Assembly: GCA_000711775.1 (NCBI GenBank)
Contig: ARYC01000439.1
Span: 1 to 64,000 of the forward strand
Origin: Oxytricha trifallax
Lineage: Eukaryota > Ciliophora > Spirotrichea > Sporadotrichida > Oxytrichidae
Reading direction: 5' to 3'
Length of the DNA stretch: 64,000 nucleotides
The notes under the pieces are model-generated. The model did no database searches. It was not told the origin of the DNA and worked only from the letters and a program-made list of their open reading frames with translations. Numbering within the stretch: position 1 is the stretch's first letter; every line of letters begins with the position of its first letter. This document shows positions 35,663 to 47,577 of the stretch, piece after piece. A program made the position numbers and the translations under genes.

Positions 35663-35965
35663 TCAAAACTTATCGATTCCCCATACCATCTGTAATATTG
35701 CTCCAATGACGTTTATATATCCGATGATGCAGAGCACAACGAAAAAGATTATCTTGAAGAGATTTCTTGGGGAAGACCACTTTTCGCCACTCACACTAAC
35801 AGAGCAGATCACTAGAAATAGATTTAAGGGTAATAATATATCTTACTTGGAACCAAGAATTGGATACAACATTATTTAAAGATTTTTATATTTATATATA
35901 AACTATAGCTGTAGCGTTAAGTCCTCCTAGAATACCTAATACAGATGAAATCTTTGGATAGATAA
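35663..35965 (-). CDS. AAAP transporter, 3' terminal MDS displaced upstream of its start
   Basis: Minus strand. IYPKISSVLGILGGLNATAI, then FLVPMICSVS, then KIIFFVVLCIIGYINVIGAI and a stop TGA at 35663-35665 are the last two membrane segments of the AAAP fold. A GT-AG intron lies between FLVP and MICS. A further short break after NATAI is unresolved. The block begins at TTTGGATAGATAA (35953-35965), identical to 33856-33868 at the end of the main block. Joining there gives AFTCFVAIIYPKISSVLGIL. In germline order this exon precedes the gene's own ATG (35445) on the same strand, so the gene is scrambled. Confidence 0.9.
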
Positions 35966-36090
35966 AAATTCTTGATTTATGAACGAAATCTTAAGCTTTA
36001 ATAATTTTAGTTACACAAAGAATAAATAAAGAATTCCACATTTGCAATTTTCATTAAGTTCTTCCTGTTTAATATAATAGCTATACCGCT

Positions 36091-39000
36091 TCACTAGAAT
36101 GAATTATCAAGTTCAAATAGTTTACTCTCAGCTGTACACAGTCTGCTACTAAGTCTTTCAATTTCCTTCATGAGACTTTCAATCTAGAAGTCTCTATCCT
36201 CTATGATTTCCTTCAACCTGCTTATGCATCCTTCTTTCTCCTATTTCTCAATCTACTGCATTTAATTGTGCATCTGAAGGTCTTGGAGTTGCTTACTGAA
36301 CTGCTACTTTTCTTGGTTTCTTTCTGTTCTAAGTTCAGTCAATGATTAGTCCATTTAAAAACAAAAATCAACATTTTAAATCATATTTAATATGTAAATA
36401 TAAAAAACTAAGAAATCATATTTATTGGTTTTTTTCAATTATCTGATTTAATTACAAATAATATAATAAAGTACAATAAAATTTATAATTTTTAGTGTTT
36501 ATTTGAGAAACCTTAGATTGAAGTTTATTAAGTTAGGTGTCATTTTCCTTCAATATTTTCTGCTAGTCTTTAATTTAAACCATTTAGTTCTCAATAACTT
36601 TCTCTTTGTTAGCTATTTCCTAAACCTTCAAATCCAATAACTTCTATTTCTCATCCAGCAATGCCTTCTACTTCTCCTCTTCTTGCTTTGATACTGATGT
36701 TTGAGATTTCTGAAGTTTTTGAGATTCTTAAACTGACAAGGATTTTTAAAGATTTACTGTTGATTATTCTTTCTGGGCACTGTTCTTGGAGAATGATTAA
36801 TCCAGAGTAACATTTGCAATTCTAGATTGCTTCAGAGGAGTTTATTTCTGGCCTGACTTATCTAAGGAGATTCTGCTTGATCTCCCACTTGGCAACGATT
36901 CTTGTTATTTTTTGTCTTCTTTTTGCTATAACTTCAGTTCAGGGACTTTAATAGGCTCAGTTTATATTTAGGCACACTGTTATGAAGGTGCGTCTGTTTG
37001 TACCTCTACATCTACTTTTTCGTCATCTGAGCTCTCTTCCTCATCTTCCATAAGCTAAGCAAAAATCCCTAATTTCTTCTTTTAACCTTCTTTGGTATAA
37101 CTAAAATGTACCTCCTCAACTTATTGCTTATGTTCTTCGCTCTGTTTGACAAGTTGTTCTTAAAGCAATTAAATATTAACAGCAAGATCTTGCTTCTACC
37201 CTAAAATTTCTTATTTTTCTTGCTCACTTAGATTGTTTTGCTCTATCATTCTTTCATTAGCTTACTTCAGTCTCTCAAGATTATGTTCAAAGTCAAGTTT
37301 TTATTGGTCAAAGTCTTTTCTAATTTTCTCCAAATCCTTAACTACTGAGTCTTTTGCCTTGGATAGTGTTTTTCTTTAAACAATTAAAGCTTCATTTTCA
37401 TCTGCTAGCTCTTTAAGTTTAGATTCTAGTTCTTGAAGTTTCTAAGAGTCCTATTAAGAGATCTCTTGATTCTTTTAATTTTACTCTATGTTTTCATAGT
37501 CTTCTTTGTATTTCTTTAATTCTTATCGCAATTAAGTAGATTCATCCTCTTTACTGTGAAGGTATTGCTAGATTTAATCTTTTTCCTTTTAAAGTTTAGC
37601 TTAAAACTACTGCAGTTCACTAATCGATTACAGATTTTGATTGAGTTCATTCTTAAATTAATCAACGCTTCTTTGTAAATCAAGAATTTGCTTGTCTCTT
37701 TGATTTAACTAAGATTTCACTCTCTCATGCTCTTACTTTGGCACACCCATTTAATTGCTAATGTTTTCTATGTCTTCTCTTAAATTATCCTCAAGCTTCT
37801 TGTATTCCTCAATTTTTCCTTTAAGTATAATCTGTTGATCTTCAACTACTATTTTCTGCTCGATTGCTCTCTATCTGTCTCTTTGTAATTCCTCTATTTA
37901 TTTCTGCATGCTCACCATTTCCTTCTTGGCTTTTACTATGTCAGTCTAATCGTCTTGCTCAAAACTTTCTAAAATATTCTTATAGCTTTCAATTGTAAGT
38001 TGCATTTCTTCCTCCATTTTTCTCATTTCTGACTTCAATTGCTTTTTATCTTTGTCTAGTTCCTTCGCATGATTTATTTGATTATATAATTCTCTCTTCA
38101 CAAATTCTAATTCAAGTAGGACAGCGCTAACTGTTGTTTGTAGAGAATTTTTCTCTTCTGATTACTAGAGTTACTTCACATCTTTGTTCAAATTTGAGAT
38201 GATTTTAGAGTTTATGAAGTAAGTGTGAGCTGAGAAACATTTAATTGCAAGAGCTATCAAGTCTCTGGATTATCTGGAGAGCGCTCTTAATTCAATACAC
38301 TTATTGAATTCGTACTTTGCTTCTACCTTATCATCTGTGTAAAATATTTTGAATCTTTGAGTATCGAAGGGGTGCATTTCAATGCGTGGATAATCAATTG
38401 TATACTTCAACGCTATGGCGTCCTCATTGGCAGTACCACCAAATGAATCTTAAAAGCATATTTTAATGACGTGTGAATTAACGAAAAGGTTTGCTTCAAT
38501 TTACTCAACATCATTTTCTGATTAGTCAAACTAGCTTCCACTTTCGTTTAGTTTATTGTTTGAGAAGGACTTGCTCTCTTTGTGGAAATTAGTGTCACTA
38601 CCTTGCAAAAGAACAGTGATTGGAAATTGAGAGCCTCCTGTTCCAAGAACATACTCAAGAGTTTGCCTGGCAGAGGGGTCTAATTCGATAGGGCCAAATT
38701 CTCCGTAAGCTATACCATGGAAGCTGTCTTCATCCAGAGGAGTGGCTTCAACTCTTATCTTGCAACCAATATATTAGTTATACAATGAAAAGTTTAGTTA
38801 TTTTAAATTTCAAGAGCAATATCTTCGGCTGAAAGTTGATAAACATTCGAGGATATCTCTGGAATTTGGTAAGTGCGTTCATTTTTAATTCTGAACCAAT
38901 TACATTTAATGGGTATAGGCAATCCAGGACTACCCTCAGCATTTGCGTAAATAATAAAATAAATCATATACAATTTAAAATGATACTGGTCTGATATAAA

Positions 39001-39167
39001 GATTCACCTTGAGTACTGAAATTGAACTCATAATTATAGTCACCCCATATTTTTGTATTTTTCTTCTGCTCTAAAGTTTTTTATTTCATAGGTACAGGAG
39101 CTGTGGAGGCCTATCGCTATGAAGGTTGTGATATGCTCTAGTATTTGCAAAACAATTCGTTAAACAT
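36091..39167 (-). CDS. long coiled-coil protein with N-terminal Ig/A9-like domain
   Basis: Minus-strand frame from ATG 39167 to TGA 36091-36093. Near the N-terminus, CNWFRIKNERTYQIPEISSN, a Y-x-L-x-x-x-D-I-G-type strand and IRVEATPLDEDSFHGIAYGE resemble the A9 repeat of the microtubule-associated protein AIR9 (moderate confidence). The remaining ~700 residues are nearly continuous coiled coil, ending SRLCTAESKLFELDNSFQ. A role at cytoskeletal or basal-body structures is an inference. Frame breaks needing short removals occur at about 38990 (in-phase TGA shared by both edges, giving STQGEGSPGLP), about 38800, and 36370-36530. Confidence 0.75.
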
Positions 39168-39347
39168 TTTTTTATTAAAACAATTTAAGTTTTTTTGGTT
39201 TTATAATGTTCATTAAAATTATCTGTTTGATTATAAATTACTAAAGTATAAGTTGAAGCTAATGATGTTAAATTGTAAATAATAAACTGCATCATAATTA
39301 AATGTGTAAGTTTGAATAACTTATTTATTAATTGGTGGGTCGTTGAC

Positions 39348-42300
39348 TCAGATAGAGATCATATCTTTTGATGATCTGCGCTTGCTCTGCTTATCTATGC
39401 TGTAGCAAAAATCTCCATCATCCATCATCATACTACTCGGATTCATGTGTGAAATACTTGCTGCAGGCTGAATGTTACTGTGCGAAGCATTGTCTTCTTT
39501 GTCAAACAACAAAATACTGCTGCCTTGATTAATCTGGCACATTATGTAGTCTTGATCGTTTATTTGTGATTACAATTGACTTTGATGGTTTCTTCCTCTG
39601 TGATTTGCTTTGTGACTATAGTGTTACTACTACGAAAAATCATGACTGCTAGTTGAGTGCTGATGGATCATATCATGGTCAAAATTATCACGCTCTAAAT
39701 TCTCAAAGTCCTCTTGCTCTTCGAGTTCTCCGTCCTCTGACCCCAGGGTGTTTTATGGTCCAACCTTGTTGTAAAAGTTCTCAATGTATTTCATACTCTA
39801 TTCATAGTCTTAAGAAGTCATGTTACGATGAGCAACCCCATTTTATTCCTAACCCTCAGTTGGCTTATTTGGGTCTTGATCTCCCTCCTCATCTGAGGAG
39901 CTTTCATACTCTGGTAAATTATTAAGATTCAATGATGGAATAAAGTTAGGTCTAGTTCTTATTTTTGCTGGATCGGGACCATCATCAATCAATTCATAAC
40001 TGTCGTCAGAGTAAAATGAAAAGAGGATGCTGGATTAGTTTTAATTTTAAGCTTGGTCTTCGGCCATAATCTCTGCAAATCTTGAAGTAGGAATGTCTTT
40101 GATACCTTCTTTTTCATATATCTCGTTTACTGGAATGCCTTGATTCTACAGTGAGAACAAGAAAAATAGGAATTTATTTTCCTTTTTAGGGGAAGAAAAT
40201 TATATTAAAATAATTACAATTATCTGTAATTTTTATTAAAAAACATTTAGTATTTAAAAAAGAAATCTCATTGATTAGACTTATTTATATTGAATAAATA
40301 ATGACTCATAATTTCCTTATTCTTGTGATAATCGATTTTCTTCTATAGTCTCTTTTACTAACGCTTTAATTGTTCATTTTCAACTATCAAATCAGCTTTT
40401 CTCTCAGTGATAACTGGTGTCTAGCATGCACTCTCAGTTGAAGTTTATACCCCTACATTTTCCTTTTTAGTTTCTTGCTTAAGCAACTGTATAATCTATT
40501 CTTAATGACTAATTGTCTCATCTTTTGCCTTCATTTAACTCGAAAGAATAAGATTTTTCTACTCTAATTCCATTATCTTTTGCTGCATTTAAGTCTGGTT
40601 CACTAAGTTTTATTGGGTCCTGAACGATGAGCTTACTGAAAAGCAGTCATTATTAGAGTTTGAGGCATGTGTAGTGTTGTCATCTTCGTTTTATCTGTCA
40701 GATAAGAGCCTCTATTGCTTAAGTCTAGCTGAGAGTGATTAAGTATTTTGAGAATCACTTAAACGCTTGATTATCTGCTCATAGCTGTTCTTTATTTTTT
40801 CAAGTTAAGACTTAATCAGAGTTAAGTTAGCTTGCTGTTTCATCTATTAGATTTAGTTATCAGAAGGTGCTGCTTAGTTCTATATGGTCTCAATAATATC
40901 AGAGAAAGTTTTATCTAAGTGGAATAAATCATCAGTTTTTATGTATGCTGAATTGTATTAAGACTAATTCTACTAGATCTTCTTTTGGTTTGCCCCTAAA
41001 TTGACTTACTTGTTAGTGTTTTCTTTATTTAGATACTCACATTGATTTTGAAGGGTGTTCTAAACTAACTACCTTAGTTTTTGCTGCTCTGGTTAGAGAG
41101 AAGTTTATGAACTGCTTATTGATTAGTGATTGGTATTCGCTATTGATCCTGTTTTTTTATTTGTAAAGTGAAGTTCTTATTCTATTTATGAGATTTGTGC
41201 TTCAGCTAATTTAAAAATATGGCTAAAAAATATATTCTCAAAATTTTACAAACTATAATTAAGTATGATCGTTTAAAGACAAATAAAACTGCTAATTTAA
41301 GTACACGCTCTTATGTATTACTTCTTTACTACTTTCTAATCTAAGATTTTTATGTATTTGACTGTTTAACATTGAAATTTTAACTGGCATTTTAGTTTAG
41401 TACTTAAGATTAATTTTAAGTCAAATTTTGGAGAGCAGATTGATTCATAGACAAAGACATATTAGGATATTGACTCAAACTTACTCTTGTTAAGGAACCT
41501 TCCTTCGAGTCATTCAATATTGAATTAAACCCTGATTTAAGGTTTAAGGAAGTCTGCATTAATACATTCTGAATGCTTTTGTTAAAATAGTTTTCCATAA
41601 ACATAAAAAAAGAGAACTTCTTAATTATAATGGGTGGCTTAAATATTTGTACTGATTAAGTAAGGCTGTTATCATCTTTCTTCTTTCTGATAATTTACTT
41701 CTTCTTTTTCTTTTATGAGGAATTAAGGCCAGTTAGCCTACTATTTGGAGAAAGTGATGTGTTAGGCATAGTCTGAATTTAGTGATATAGCCCTTAGCTG
41801 CAATTCAACGTCCCATTAAGAATAGTGTTATTATTACTGGAGCTGTTCAGTTATGCTTGATTATGACTTTTAAACAATTAAAATTACCCCTGTGATTGTT
41901 TGTTAATATTGTTGGTATTCATCAGAGCGTTGGTAAAATCCCGAGAGAGTGATTTTTACTATTATTATTTCTTTACCAAAGACTTAAGTTAGCTTATTTT
42001 CTTTTAAGATCTCTAAAGAGAAGAATTAGTATTCTTTTGCCCTGATTTGCTTAAGGCTATATTTTAGTGCGTACTGACTTGTTTTTATTTGTTAAATTTA
42101 CTCAATTATTTTTAAATAAATTATGTGAATACACTGAGTTTATTTGGTGGAGGAGAAAGAGTTTACGTTCTCATTTACTTTAGCTGATCTTGGGTATAAA
42201 CTGAGTTGAGAGTCTTTTGCGTAACTTTCTAATTTACTATTGACACTCCATGATTTCCATCGTTACTCCCACAATGATGATTTGAGACCCTGCTTACTGA

Positions 42301-42657
42301 GATTTTTTTCTTCCCTGAAAACTAGTTACCATCGGAATTGCTAGCCTAATTACTTCCATGATTTAAGTTGAAAGCCTGTGCACTCACATAACCTGAAGCA
42401 GAAAATTTATGATGTGCCAATCTTTCCATGCTAGAGGAGATTTCCTACACTATTTTACCTTAACTTTTTTTCTTTTTGTCAGTAACATTTTTCTTTCTAC
42501 CATCCACAGAGCTTGAGGTATTTTAAGCGTGTTGTGGTAGAACGCCAACTTGTTAAAAATGATGAATATTTTATTGTGAAGAGTTATTTTGTACGTTTTG
42601 CTGACCTCCAGTGGGTTAGGGAACAACCAATGATATCCTTCTGTTCTAGTTATTCAT
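39348..42657 (-). CDS. Asn/Gln/Ser-rich protein with coiled coil and acidic tail
   Basis: Minus strand, TGA 39348-39350. The first in-frame Met recognised is at 42657; the open frame continues to about 42850 without a Met, so a 5' exon or MDS may be missing. The N-terminal half is low-complexity and basic. The middle is a coiled coil (QQKIMELEQKNLILSSQMKA). The C-terminal region has ESSSDEEGDQDPN, many acidic runs and DKQSKRRSSKDMISI at the end. No enzyme motif. IESs at 41215-41300 and 40146-40276 are defined by long pointers. Confidence 0.75.
40146..40276. other. 131-bp IES, pointer TTGATT
   Basis: TTGATT at 40140-40145 and 40271-40276. Removal gives NINKSNQGIPVNEIYEKEG in frame. Confidence 0.8.
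41215..41300. other. 86-bp IES, 10-bp pointer GCTAATTTAA
   Basis: GCTAATTTAA at 41205-41214 and 41291-41300. Removal gives ERVLKLAEAQISQIEQELHF, switching from a decaying frame into the coiled coil. Confidence 0.88.
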
Positions 42658-42879
42658 TGGTGTCAGAGAACTCTGAGCTTGATTTACATGATTGATGAGC
42701 TGCAAAAGTGAGATTTTCTCACTAGGTATCACTATTTAAGCAGACTATTTAGCCTGATTATTCGATGTTTAAGGCCCTAAAAATGATTTATAAAGAGTGA
42801 TGTTATTTTACTTTTAGGCTTTGAAGAAACAATTAGCTGTTGGCTGCTAAATTAATTCATAATTAATAATTATTATATC

Positions 42880-45800
42880 ATGATTTCAGAAATTTAATGC
42901 AGACTTAGCAGTAATCAAAATATCAATAATTCTGCAAACTCACATAAATACTCGAATCATAGTGAATTTATAACAATAGAAATAGATAAAATGAATGCTA
43001 GCCCCAAATAGAGTTCATGCTCACTGTCTTCTGATTCTTCTCATGATGAGAGATTTGATCAAGAAAACAATTATGATGAGGAAATTGGGCAGATGAGATT
43101 GGATCGTCAAAAGTCAAAGTATGTATATCTGATTATATCTGGCTGGCTCAAGCCCCAGTATTAATTTCCATACAAAATTAAATAACAATAATAATAATGA
43201 GGAAATTCTTAATGAGAGCTTGTATGGTGATATGTAACAAGATAGCCTTGACAATCAAGATGTTAAAGTATAGTACAAGGAGCTTAAGCGAAAGATAAAT
43301 GATCAAAATTCACAAGACTTTAATCATTGGGAACTTCATCCTTAAGTTCTCAATTAACTTGATAAATGTTATTATTCATTTTAATTTTTATATAAAATTA
43401 ATCTTAATCAGGTTTAAATGGACAGGAACTTCCTTAATTCATTATGCATGTGAGATTGGAAATATTAGGTTTCTAAAAGATATAAAAAAGTTTCAAGGTG
43501 AGAGACTACTATTTGATCTGTTAAGGAATTAAAGCAAATCTGGAAAATCAGCTCTTCATTTTGCATGCTAGTCTATTTTATTTTTATAAATTTCAATTTG
43601 TCAGCTGATTATAAAATTCTCAAGATTATTGTCAAAAATTACAACAAAATTGACTGTGGCCAATTATAATAGCAGTTAAGCATGAAGGAACTTAGGAATA
43701 GAAATACTCCTTTGCATCTATTGCTATTAAACAATCGCAAAAAGGAAGTAGATGTCATTATAAATTAACAAATTTAATAATTGTATTTATTGACATTTAT
43801 TCTACGAAGTGTGTAAAAGTATTGAAAAAACATTTAGAAATCAAATAAGTCCTGGAATACAACATTAGCATGAAGAATTCGCTTGAGCTTAGTGTAAAGA
43901 ATGGATACTTAGAAGTGTAAGTATTTGCCAGATTTTCTTAAATTACGTTTTAGATTGAGAATATTAATTAAGGTTGATGAATAAGCTAAGAACTATTCTG
44001 ATATTGGGTACCCCCTCAAAAACTGGAACTCTCTTAGACCCCCCTTCAAAACTGGAACTTTTTACACAAATCTAGAACAAATTTTGAAAATTAAAAAATA
44101 GCCGTGAAAAAAACATTTACAGAATTCAATTACCACTGGCCTATATAAATTGCCTATCATAGATAAAAATTAAAAATTAAAATTCCAAAAATAATTAAGA
44201 GTAAGTGAAGTTCTTTGTCTTTAAATATGGACAAGAAAATGGTTTTTAGTAATATTTAAAGACAAAGAACTTCACTTACCCTTAATTATTTTTGGAATTT
44301 TAATTTTTTATTGTTATCTAGGATAGGCAAATTATATAGGCCAGTGGTCATTGAATTCTGTAAATGTTTTTTTCACGGCTATTTTTTAATTTTCAAAATT
44401 TGTTCTTGATTTGTGTAAAAAATTCCAGTTTTGAAGGGGTGTCTAGGAGAGTTCCAGTTTTTGAGGGGGTACCCCTGATATTCAAAGCAACTCGTTGATG
44501 CATTTAGCTTGCCAAGACCAAAACAAAGAAATTTTACAAATGTTGTTAGATGAAGGCTTGAATTATATTCAGACAAATTCATAGAACCAAACTCCCTATC
44601 AAATTGCTTATGAAAATGGGAATATGGATATTTGTGAGATTATATCTAACTTTATATAAAAACAAGCAGTAATTAAGAATGATACTGATTAGCAATCTAA
44701 ATTAAACGATGATTGAGAAAAGAGAGAAGAAATTCTAGAATAAAGTCAGAGCTCTCTTATTATAGATAAAAATGTCTTCAGAGATGACTAAACTCGAAAT
44801 GATAAGAGAATGTTCAAGGATGTGTTGATTCATTTGGATTTTAAAGGAGCTCCACCGACTTTTAATTTTCTTAAGAGATTCTTACATTTCATAGGTGAAA
44901 GATACAAGAATCTAGTAACAGGAATAATTATGGAGTTTGAGGACACCTTTCCTTATGAAGGCTATTTGTCATAGTTAAAAGGTATCAACTTCTATACTAA
45001 AGATTAGCTCAAAGAAATCAAGCTTATTATGGATTAGTATAACTTCAGACTTATTCCTTTAGTCTAAACATTTGGCCATTTAGAATTTGTTTTGAAAAAG
45101 GAAAGATTTATACATTTGAGAGAAAGTGACGATTCTTATCAATCAGTTTGCCCATTAAAGAAAGAATCAATGGAGCTTGTACTTTCTATGATTGATCAAA
45201 ATATTTCAATGTTTGGAATTGACTCTGTGAAAATAATACATCTTGGAGCTGATGAAGTTTTTAATCTTGCAACTTGCAATAAGTGCCAATATTTTATTGA
45301 AGAAACTAGTAAGGCAACTCTCTATGCTAATTTTGTCATGAAAATGTGTAAAAAGGTCAAGTAGAAATATCCAGGTATAGAAATCATGATATGGGATGAT
45401 ATGTATCGAAACTTTTCATTTTTGGACTTTAGAACTTTGAAAAGCTCTGGTGGTCTACCAGAATTTTAGCCTTGTATCTGGGCATATTCTGGACATTAGG
45501 AATAATTCAATTAAACTATTAAAACTCAAAGTTTCAACAACCTATGCCTTGAGTTTAAGAAAATATGGGTAGCATCATGTTTTAGAGGATCTTGTGAACC
45601 TTCCACAACAATGCCAGATTTTAATGAAAGATTACAAAATCATAAACTTTGGATTGATAAGATAAAGCAAAATCCTTGTAGTCAAAAAGCTGTCTAAGGA
45701 ATTGTTTTGACTGGTTGGAGTAGATTTTCTCATGAAACCGTATTATGCGAGCTCTTATGCATGAGTATTCCTTCATTATGTTTGTGTTTAGCAGTAGTAG

Positions 45801-47299
45801 AATAGCAGTAACTCAATCTTAATATAATCTTCAAGGAATCAGTAGCCCATCTGAATCTTAAAGGAAAGCATTTGATTAATGGAATAAATGAGTTACTAAA
45901 TTTTAAAACTCTGGAAGAATTTTATTAGACTACTCCCTATATAGATGAAAAAAGACCATCGTACTTTTGCAATGATTCATTTGAGATTTGCTGGAATATT
46001 ACTAAAGCTGTTACTTTACTATAGCTAACCAAGAAAAGCTTGAAAGATAGCTCAGTAATTAATTATGATAAAATAATGAGAAGATAAAATAAGTTCATCT
46101 TATCTTAGTATGAAATATTCAAAGAAGGGTGCTAAAAGTATGCTTAGAATGATGATACTATGACAATTGATACAAGGGATTTAGGTGAGGATGGTTTCTC
46201 TTCTAGTGATTCTTTAAATAACGAAAGGCTTAACCCTGCAACAAGAAATAAACTTTTGGATTACTTAAGAGTTGCAATTAAACTGCTTAAAAAAGCTGGT
46301 TTAATGTCCGACAAAATTCTCCCTTAATATATGTTCTCAAGAGACATAGAAGAGTTCAAAAATTCAAAAATCTTAAAGCATCTTCATCAAGCCTTCATAA
46401 TATTAGAGGGATTGACTGAAAGAACAAGAGCTACAATTATGACAGACTTTTAATTCTAACCTACTTATAACTAACAATTCAAGAGGGTTTCTTAAACCCC
46501 AAACATTATGTCTAGTCCCTTGTTACTGCCTGAAAAAAATAATTAAGATGATGATAGAAACTTGATGAGCAACATTTTCCCTAAGCTCAACGATGCACTC
46601 TTATAGCTTGATAGAATTACATCACTTCAACCCAACGATTAATTCAATAATGGTTAATATAGTAATTTCAGTTCTGCAAACTCACTCTAGCCTCAAAGAT
46701 CTTATGAAATCACAAATCCTGCTGAGTTTAAAATCCCTCTTATACCTAAGAGGAAATCAAGAATTCCCAAAAAGTACTTACAAATCTCAAAAAGGAAAGA
46801 CTATTTCCGACCATTTCACTTTGACAATTCTTCTGATATTAATATTTCTACTCTAAGTAATCCCTCTGAAGAAGAAAAGACTTCTTTGTTAAACAAGAAG
46901 CGCGAGAGAAAGATTCTCAGAAAGAGACAAAATCCTAACCCAAGCAATAATCAAATGAGAAATTAACCAGCGTCTAATTAAAATAATGACTAGTAGGATA
47001 CCTTCAATAAATACCGCAGTGATTAGATCAGTGACACCGACAGCACAAATGTTCTATTATTAAAGTATTTTTAATAACAAGAGGATTTTTAGTAAAATAA
47101 TTAGTCTGAGTATAGTAGATATAATTAGAGAAAACTTAAAATTAGTATATTAGCAATTACAAATTTCCAATTTAACCGCATATTTAAGAATAAATATTAA
47201 AAATATCTCCAAAAATATTTTATTAGCTTTATGTTAATTTCAATTATTAATACAATTACTAAATTAATCCATTTAAAACATTTATTAAGGTAATTTTGA
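42880..47299 (+). CDS. HEXD: ankyrin-repeat protein fused to hexosaminidase D-type GH20 domain
   Basis: ATG 42880; last in-frame TGA 47297-47299 (3' end approximate). A 40-nt intron is at 43119-43158. Ankyrin-type repeats follow ([59 protein letters not shown]). The catalytic part, [60 protein letters not shown] and [15 protein letters not shown], matches hexosaminidase D. The Asp-Glu pair of HLGADEV supplies the catalytic residues of GH20. It has no signal peptide, as in cytosolic HEXD. A long polar tail follows. An N-terminal ankyrin module on HEXD is unusual. The palindrome at 44006-44482 and a 45-bp candidate IES must be removed. Confidence 0.88.
44006..44482. mobile_element. 469-bp perfect-TIR palindromic MITE with 8-bp TSD in an exon (IES)
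   Basis: The element 44006-44474 starts GGGTACCCCCTCAAAAACTG and ends with its exact complement. The words CTCAAAAACTGGAAC and TTCAAAACTGGAAC repeat in each arm. CTGATATT stands on both sides (43998-44005 and 44475-44482). Removing element plus one copy (477 bp) gives [17 protein letters not shown], an intact ankyrin repeat. No GT-AG pair fits, so RNA splicing cannot do this. TIRs starting GGG with an 8-bp duplication are compatible with Merlin-type MITEs. Confidence 0.92.
44679..44723. other. 45-bp IES candidate with in-frame TGA, pointer AAGA
   Basis: AAGA at 44675-44678 and 44720-44723 in equal phase brackets the only internal TGA (44714) of the GH20 gene. Removal gives QAVIKREEILEQSQSS. 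A sense TGA is the alternative. Confidence 0.45.
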
Positions 47300-47577
47300 A
47301 TTATTATTATCTATTCAAATTTTTCCATTTTTATTGTAGCCTAATAATATTAAACAAATTTATTGCATAAAGTAAAAAAGCTAGATATCTCGACAGTGTT
47401 AAAACTGAAGAAAAAAAGTAAGATTGAATAATTTATATCTAAGATTTTGTTTGTAAATTTAATTGGTTTAATATTTGTTTAGAATATTGACTTATCCTAT
47501 TTCAATGTTAAGATGAGATGATAAATGAACTTTAATATAAAAGTTGATATTAATTTGTTGAATTATCTCAAAGTTTT

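Noticed and set aside
39653-39925. Plus-strand 90-codon frame
   Set aside because: Shadow of the minus-strand acidic C-terminal region of the gene 39348-42657, which has the continuous ciliate-code frame.
42513-42695. Plus-strand 60-codon frame
   Set aside because: Antisense shadow of the N-terminal part of the same minus-strand gene.
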